A stretch of DNA of 12,830 bases from Smittium mucronatum (taxonomy: Eukaryota > Kickxellomycota > Harpellomycetes > Harpellales > Legeriomycetaceae), in NCBI GenBank assembly GCA_001953115.1, contig LSSL01001431.1:4550-17379 (forward strand), read 5' to 3'. Shown here in pieces: positions 7,678-12,830 of the stretch. Numbering within the stretch: the first letter of the stretch is position 1; each line of letters opens with the position of its first letter. The notes under the pieces are model-generated. The model worked only from the letters and a program-made list of their open reading frames with translations, was not told where the DNA came from and did no database searches. The translations under genes were made by a program, and so were the position numbers.

Positions 7678-8764
7678 CTATGTATCAAAAGTGAAATTAG
7701 AATTACCAAAAATGATATTTAAATCTAAAATTACAGGTTTTTGGTGTGACAGTAAGCCATAATTAGAAAAAATAAATTTTCTCTAATTTATAGATAAAAA
7801 AACTGGGTCCCATCGCCTTAAAATCTTTAAAAGTTAAGACATTCTGTGAAAATAAAAGCCTCTGGACACTCGCTTGGAGTCTCAAACTCCCAAAAATTAT
7901 TCTGCATCATTAAATAGACCATTTAATTATTGAAAATAGTTGTAAATTCCACGAATTAATTTTACCACACAACACTTTGGACAAGCAAAGGGGAACGCCG
8001 AGAGGGCTCGTCATTATTTCTGGTATACACTTATTCTCAAGTTCAAAATAAACTATACTTTTAAACTTATTATAGTTTTAAAATAAACAATCTGCACTTG
8101 GTTATTATTTTTTATGTTTAGAGGTACTGATTTAGAAAATATATAGCTATATATTTTTTTATTGAATAAAATTTTTATATTTAAAAAAAAAATTCTATGA
8201 ATTTTTCAACTAACCAATAAGAATTAATATTTTAAAATTTGAGGCTTTTTTTCGAATTTATACCCTATGAAATTTTCTTCATCTTTCAATATTGTGATAA
8301 TTAAGTGAGAAAAAAATATTTTTTCCGAACCCCTAAAAACCTCTCATAAACTTCTCGCTAAAAATTCCTATATTTTCTGAACAGCTCGGAAAAAAAACTC
8401 GTAGAAGGAGTTTTTTAAATTCAAAAATGGTTTTTCTTTCCAGGAGTGAAAACGGAACAGGAATTTTTTTTGACCGATTTGACTCTCTAATATGTTTAAA
8501 GAAATAGTTAGGTTATATTTTTATCTATTAAAAAAAATAATCATGAAGTAGTTTTTTATAAAATAATAATATTTAATGAAGAGTTTTAATAAAAATAACA
8601 TAATTTTTTTCAAAATATAGCTTGGGAATCGATACTTATTCAAAAAATTTCAAAAAAATTATTATTTTTTCTTTTATAATTTTAAATCTTTCTCCAAAAA
8701 CTTTATCCACTTCTTAATAAATCTGAATTTTGGCATTGTTAAAGTTTATTCTACAAAAAATCAT
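7678..8764 (-). pseudogene. Ghost gene G: decayed minus-strand frame, about 360 codons, unrecognised
   Basis: From an ATG at 8764-8762 one minus frame runs to a TGA at 8281-8279 with seven stops, all TAA or TAG, in 161 codons. It includes a 59-codon run with none (8512-8336, containing RSKKIPVPFSLLERKTIFEF). A second frame is open 8343-8227 (39 codons, KDEENFIGYKFEKKPQIL). After a poor stretch, 8077-7706 has three stops in about 124 codons (containing IPEIMTSPLGVPLCLSKV and IIFGSLRLQASVQRL). A last frame (SNYGLLSHQKPVILDLN) ends at TAG 7680-7678. Another ATG lies at 8880 in a different frame. At least two shifts are needed. The 7800-8040 part is one of the two richest G+C islands of the window; stops are therefore rarer there in every frame, and the plus strand also reads openly, which weakens the case. 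Function unknown. Confidence 0.33.
7876..7890. repeat. Small perfect hairpin in a G+C-richer island
   Basis: GGAGT-CTCAA-ACTCC, a 5-bp stem with a 5-base loop. It superficially resembles a tRNA T-arm, but no acceptor, D or anticodon stem fits around it. It lies inside ghost gene G. Confidence 0.5.
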
Positions 8765-8880
8765 CTATTTTCTTATTTAATTTATTAAATACTCTTATCA
8801 AAAAAATTTGTTATATCACATAAAAATTTTAATTTTAAATATTTATGTTTTTTATTTCAGTCACACGATAGAAATATCAT

Positions 8881-11800
8881 CAACAACTAGATTGAATAAT
8901 ATATGAAATAATCAAAAAATAAAATTTAAAAAAAATTGAAATCAAATATAAATAATTTATTTTTATTATAATTATGTATATAAATTATACTAAATTTATT
9001 TATTGAATTTTAAATTATATAAATTGGCTAATTTAATCGAAATATTTATTATAATTACTTTTAGCCGGATCAAGGCAAATACTTTACTTTAATTATGTAT
9101 TAAAAAACATCAAAGATGATTTTAGTTTATTTTAAGCATCTAAATCTTAAAAAAACAATAAAATAAATGTTTCAAAAAAACTTTTAATAATTTATTAAAA
9201 AACTATAATTTATATCGTGTATATAAGAAATATTTTTCATTAACTATATCTAAATAATATTTTAAATTATTTAAATCTCATAAATTTAGCAAAAGACGTT
9301 TATTGTATATATATTATTTAGTAATATATAAATTACAGTACCAATTAAGGTCAAAATCATAATAAATACTAAATAATTGAATTAAATGAGTACTATTTTG
9401 TAATAAATGACACATTAGCATTATTTTTGAATTAATAATATAATTATCTAATTAAATATATACTATAAAAATTATAAATTTTTATCGTAACTGAAACTTA
9501 TATATAAATTATTTTATATGTTATAAGCTATATGAATAAAAATTATTATCACTATTATTATTATTCATTGTGTTTGTTGAATAAACCCTAGCTTTAAATT
9601 CAGATAGATAAAAAAACATTGATTTAAAATTTAATTCATGAGGCTATTACTGTTTCGAAATTTTAAAACAATAAATTTAATATGTTTTAAAAACTCCTAT
9701 ATGTATCATTATAAATATTATAATATTGTTTTTTTTATAGTTAATTCATCATATTGCTATTATTTGAAAAAAAAAAAAAAGATATTTTTTGATCGAATAA
9801 ATTGCTTTTACATCATTTTTAATTTCTGAAACATAACCTTTTATAATTTAAACATATCTATAAAAAATATTAAATAAAGCATTGAAATATGACATCGTAT
9901 TATAATATATAGCTAATATTAAAATATTTATAGTATTGTTTAATTTTATTAAAACCAAGAGATTAAATATTCAAAAAATAATTTTTACATTAAAATTTAA
10001 AAAATTATATATTATCAATATAATAAAATATATTAATTTAGATATTTATTAATTTGATAAATATTTTTATCAAATCTTCTTATAATTAAATCTTCTTTTT
10101 TTTGCGATAAAGATGTATAGATATAAACTATATTGGAAAATATAAATACATAATTTATGAATATCAATAAATTAATTTTATTAAATTCGTACCATTAATA
10201 ATGTGATTCTAATTTATCTGAGGTATATAAGTTATTTTTATTGGATAATTGTTTAAATCTAAAAGATATTAAAAAATATAAACCAAATTATCGGTGAAAA
10301 TAATAATTAGACTATCACAGATTAGAAATTTATATTTAAAGTCATAAAAGTTTTCAAAATCAAAAAACATTTCTTTCTAAGATTATTTATTTGTACACAT
10401 TTTTTACTCTAGTGATTTTTAAATATAAGAGGATATATATAATTATATTATTTGTAATGATTACACCAACAATTTTAAATTTAAATTATTTTTACATGGT
10501 AAATATTTGATTTTTTTTTTCATTTCATAAACAATATATAAATATGTTTATCAAATTTTAAACCGATGGATTTATTCATATATATGATTATTTATATTCT
10601 AATTATTAAAAATTTTATTAATTGAAAAAATGCATTTTATTGATATTAAATTTTGTATATTTTTTATATGTGTATATGATACTCATATGGCTGCAGTCTT
10701 TTTTTGGAGATTTGAATATGTTATCGTGAAATAATTTTAGCCAGGTAAAATAGAAGAAGTATGATTAATTTTCAAATAAAACTCTTTATCTATTTAAAGA
10801 AAAATATGTTATTAGATTAGAAGTAGTTAGTGTGTAATTTTATAATATATTCAATCAGATCCTAATAATTAAACAATATAATCAATTTCTCTCATAAATA
10901 GATTCCATTTAAAAGACATATTAATAAAATAAAATTAATAATATTTAGGCTTAAATTTTTATTTGCTATTAGTGGTGGTGAATTGTGGGAGCAAAAATAG
11001 AGAATAATAATGTATTCAAAAAAAATAAAAATTATTGATTAAGTATTAAATAGAAAATAGAAAATAGAAAATAGAAAAATGAAAACATGATTATTTGAAA
11101 TTTAATTCAATATTTACATTTATTACAAAAAAATACATACATTTTTGGTAGATAACGCTAAATTCTTATTAAAAATTTGAATTATTTAATATTATTACAA
11201 ATTTTTTTGTCTTGATTATAAACAAAATAAAATTATAAATGTAGCATTTTTAATAATGAAATGAAATGCCATTATTCTATATTGTTAAAAAGTAAATATT
11301 TTTGGATTGTTGAAGTAATCTATAGCTTGTTATTAATATCCTAAGATAATGTTCAAAAAATTGTATCAAATAAACTAAAAAAAAGATCACATATATATCA
11401 GGATCATATCCACATACAACATATTTATAAATTATAATATTTATATATGTGGGATAATCTAAAATACAATTGAATTGATTTTTTCAACAAATCAAATTAG
11501 AAAAATTTTAACATATAATAAGTCAAAAAAATTTGATCATTTTATAAAAAAATATTATATTTATTTCAAAATTTAAAAATTTTAGCTCTTTTTTAAATTA
11601 AGATTGATAAAAGATTTAATTTTTAATATCATATTTAAAAAATTAGATTTATATTTTGGATAATTTAAAATAATATGTGGTAGTTTAATTAGAACTAAAT
11701 TATGATTATTGATATAATTATACATTTTCAAGTATAAAGCCTAGAATTAAGCCTTTAATCTAAATTTATCACTAAATAATTTTATTTATATATAGATATT

Positions 11801-11892
11801 TAACTTAATTTCTAATTAAATCTTTTATATTATTATATATAGATTTTGAATCATTCAAAAAACAAATCTGATTTCATATTAATTTATTTGAT
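8881..11892. other. 3-kb extremely A+T-rich spacer, no gene
   Basis: G+C falls further here (9 of 60 bases at 9241-9300). Stops are dense in all six frames. Two short ATG frames exist: plus 9638-9829 (63 codons, Tyr/Phe/Lys-rich, with the A14 run at 9767-9780 giving a Lys run) and plus 10630-10734 (34 codons, hydrophobic, ending WRFEYVIVK). Both are within chance expectation and neither has coding-like composition along its whole length. A small G+C-richer patch at 9064-9085 (GCCGGATCAAGGC) and one at 10970-10995 (GTGGTGGTGAATTGTGGGAG) are unexplained. I see no transposon ends or RNA genes. Confidence 0.55.
11051..11078. repeat. (TAGAAAA)4 heptanucleotide tandem repeat
   Basis: Four exact copies of TAGAAAA, followed by ATGAAAAC. 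A simple microsatellite; every copy carries a TAG, so it could not be standard coding sequence in all frames. Confidence 0.9.
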
Positions 11893-12520
11893 TTATGAAA
11901 TATTTCGTGGGAAATCAAAAGTTTATTTAGAATTCTGGAGTAATAATGTACGTTAATTCGGAATATCTGAAGTTTTTAGTGCTAATGCTGGTTTATCAAT
12001 GCTTTGATGAGTATATTTATTATTATTGAGGATATTCTGCTAAGTGTTTTTCTTTTTCTTTTTCTATTTTTTATTATGTAAAAATTAAATTATTTATGTA
12101 TTAAAAATTATGTAATTAATAATTTAAAAAAAGCAATCCACTAAATATAAATGCAAAGAAAACTAATGAAATAAATTATTTAGTTTTTTAGAAACTACAT
12201 CTTGAAATTTTTTACGATATAATAAATGGTAAAACATTTGATTATCTTCTTTATCTGGTTCCTAAATAGTTTTAGTCTCTCAGTTTTTAAATTTTTATCT
12301 GAATTTCGCTTCAATCGTATTTAAAAAGTTTTTTATTGTGTAATTTTTATTGAATTTAATGAATAAAATTTTATTTAATCGCACATCTAAATTTTTATTC
12401 ATATCGAGAGTATAACTCTAGTTTTTAAATTTTTTTATGGTCTACTATTTCTTTAAAATAGTTTTCTTAGATGATTTTTCTTAGAAAAAATATATTCGAA
12501 TTTTTTTTCGAAAGATGATC
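11893..12520 (-). pseudogene. Ghost gene H: weak decayed minus-strand frame
   Basis: The best part is a 41-codon stop-free minus run at 12320-12198 (containing SDKNLKTERLKLFRNQIKKI). Upstream, a different minus frame from 12520 reads DHLSKKNSNIFFLRKII and further Lys/Glu-rich pieces with stops about every ten codons. Downstream, a third minus frame at 12039-11956 is open for 28 codons (THQSIDKPALALKTSDIPN) and continues with two stops to about 11893. The coding strand is uncertain: the plus strand from ATG 11895 reads 69 codons with two stops (containing MYVNSEYLKFLVLMLVYQ). I prefer minus because it is purine-rich. Joining the three minus pieces needs frameshifts. No family recognised, and chance remains a fair explanation. 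Confidence 0.22.
12047..12064. repeat. (TTTTTC)3 hexanucleotide repeat
   Basis: Three exact copies of TTTTTC in a pyrimidine tract that continues as TATTTTTTATT. Confidence 0.85.
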
Positions 12521-12540
12521 TTTTATTATTATTATTATTA
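12495..12540. repeat. TTCGAA pair and (TTA)6 microsatellite
   Basis: TTCGAA at 12495-12500 and 12507-12512 flank a T6 run (each copy is its own reverse complement). Eleven bases further begins (TTA)6 at 12523-12540, followed by TCATTCACTGTG. Confidence 0.8.
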
Positions 12541-12830
12541 TCATTCACTGTGACTCAAGAGTATATTATTTTAAATTTTATATATGTATTAATTATAATA
12601 ATATAAATACTTAGAATAACTTTTTATCATAAAAATAAATTGAATAAAAATAATTATTTTTACATTTGAGTACACAATTTCTAATTTTTTTTAGTATAAA
12701 AACATTCAATCAATGATTAGAGGTTTAAATTTTATTTAAACTAAATATATTTAAAAGTATATAGAAATTTAACATAATTTATATTCTTAATAAATTAAAG
12801 TTCAAATATAGTTAGAGTTTTAAAAAAAAA
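12541..12830. other. A+T-rich end of window, nothing recognised
   Basis: Stops dense in all frames; ends in a run of nine A at the window edge. That could be mistaken for a poly-A tail but is consistent with local composition. Confidence 0.5.

Noticed and set aside
7860..7910. tRNA or other small structural RNA around the GGAGTCTCAAACTCC hairpin
   Set aside because: No acceptor stem partner, D-arm or anticodon arm on either strand, and no U6- or 5S-like conserved boxes.
3411..8480. A 5-kb transposon with the purine-rich patches near 3411-3560 and 8380-8470 as its ends
   Set aside because: The two patches share only loose purine-rich words (CCAG-AG-AAAAC-GGA) in direct orientation; there is no terminal inverted repeat or target-site duplication.
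9638..9829. 63-codon plus-strand ATG frame as a gene
   Set aside because: Length is within chance expectation at this A+T content. It is Tyr/Phe/Asn-rich with a Lys run from the A14 tract and lies in the most A+T-rich part with no coding signal around it.
1..12830. CRISPR array, phage or viral genome segment
   Set aside because: There are no regularly spaced repeats with unique spacers, and no recognisable viral or phage protein in any frame. Density of intact coding is zero.

Overview
This is a very A+T-rich window (about four fifths A+T by eye) with no intact gene that I can support. No frame on either strand stays open for more than about 67 codons under the standard code, and I see no tRNA, rRNA, CRISPR array or recognisable transposase. 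The composition, homopolymer runs (T12A10 at 1854-1875, A14 at 9767-9780) and triplet microsatellites suit non-coding DNA of an A+T-rich eukaryote (microsporidian, ciliate, amoeba or anaerobic-fungus type) or a heavily eroded A+T-rich symbiont. The sequence alone does not decide between these.

The left two thirds (1 to about 8,880) is less A+T-rich and contains tracts that look like decayed coding sequence. They have fewer stops than the roughly one per 10-11 codons expected at this composition, mixed amino-acid content when translated, and sometimes an ATG at the upstream edge. I annotate these as low-confidence pseudogene candidates: A (minus, 1-307), B1 and B2 (minus, 838-1092 and 1513-1976), C (plus, 2221-2973), D (minus, 3500-3974), F (plus, 4277-7380) and G (minus, 7678-8764). 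A weaker one, H (minus, 11893-12520), lies near the right end. F and G would have been convergent genes about 300 bp apart. I recognise no protein family in any of them.

The right part (about 8,881-11,892) is more A+T-rich still (9 G+C in the 60 bases 9241-9300, against 51 in the 120 bases 6601-6720) and reads as plain spacer.

The clearest directly visible features are repeats: a perfect 47-bp tandem duplication with an internal palindrome (3221-3321), a degenerate 11-bp G+C-richer tandem array (3411-3453), and short microsatellites.

Main caveat: open runs of 60-67 codons are about what chance gives in 12.8 kb of this composition, and several tracts read almost as well in another frame or strand. 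The pseudogene calls are hypotheses for a protein-level search. A reassigned genetic code would hide genes from a standard ORF scan; I discuss it but do not favour it.
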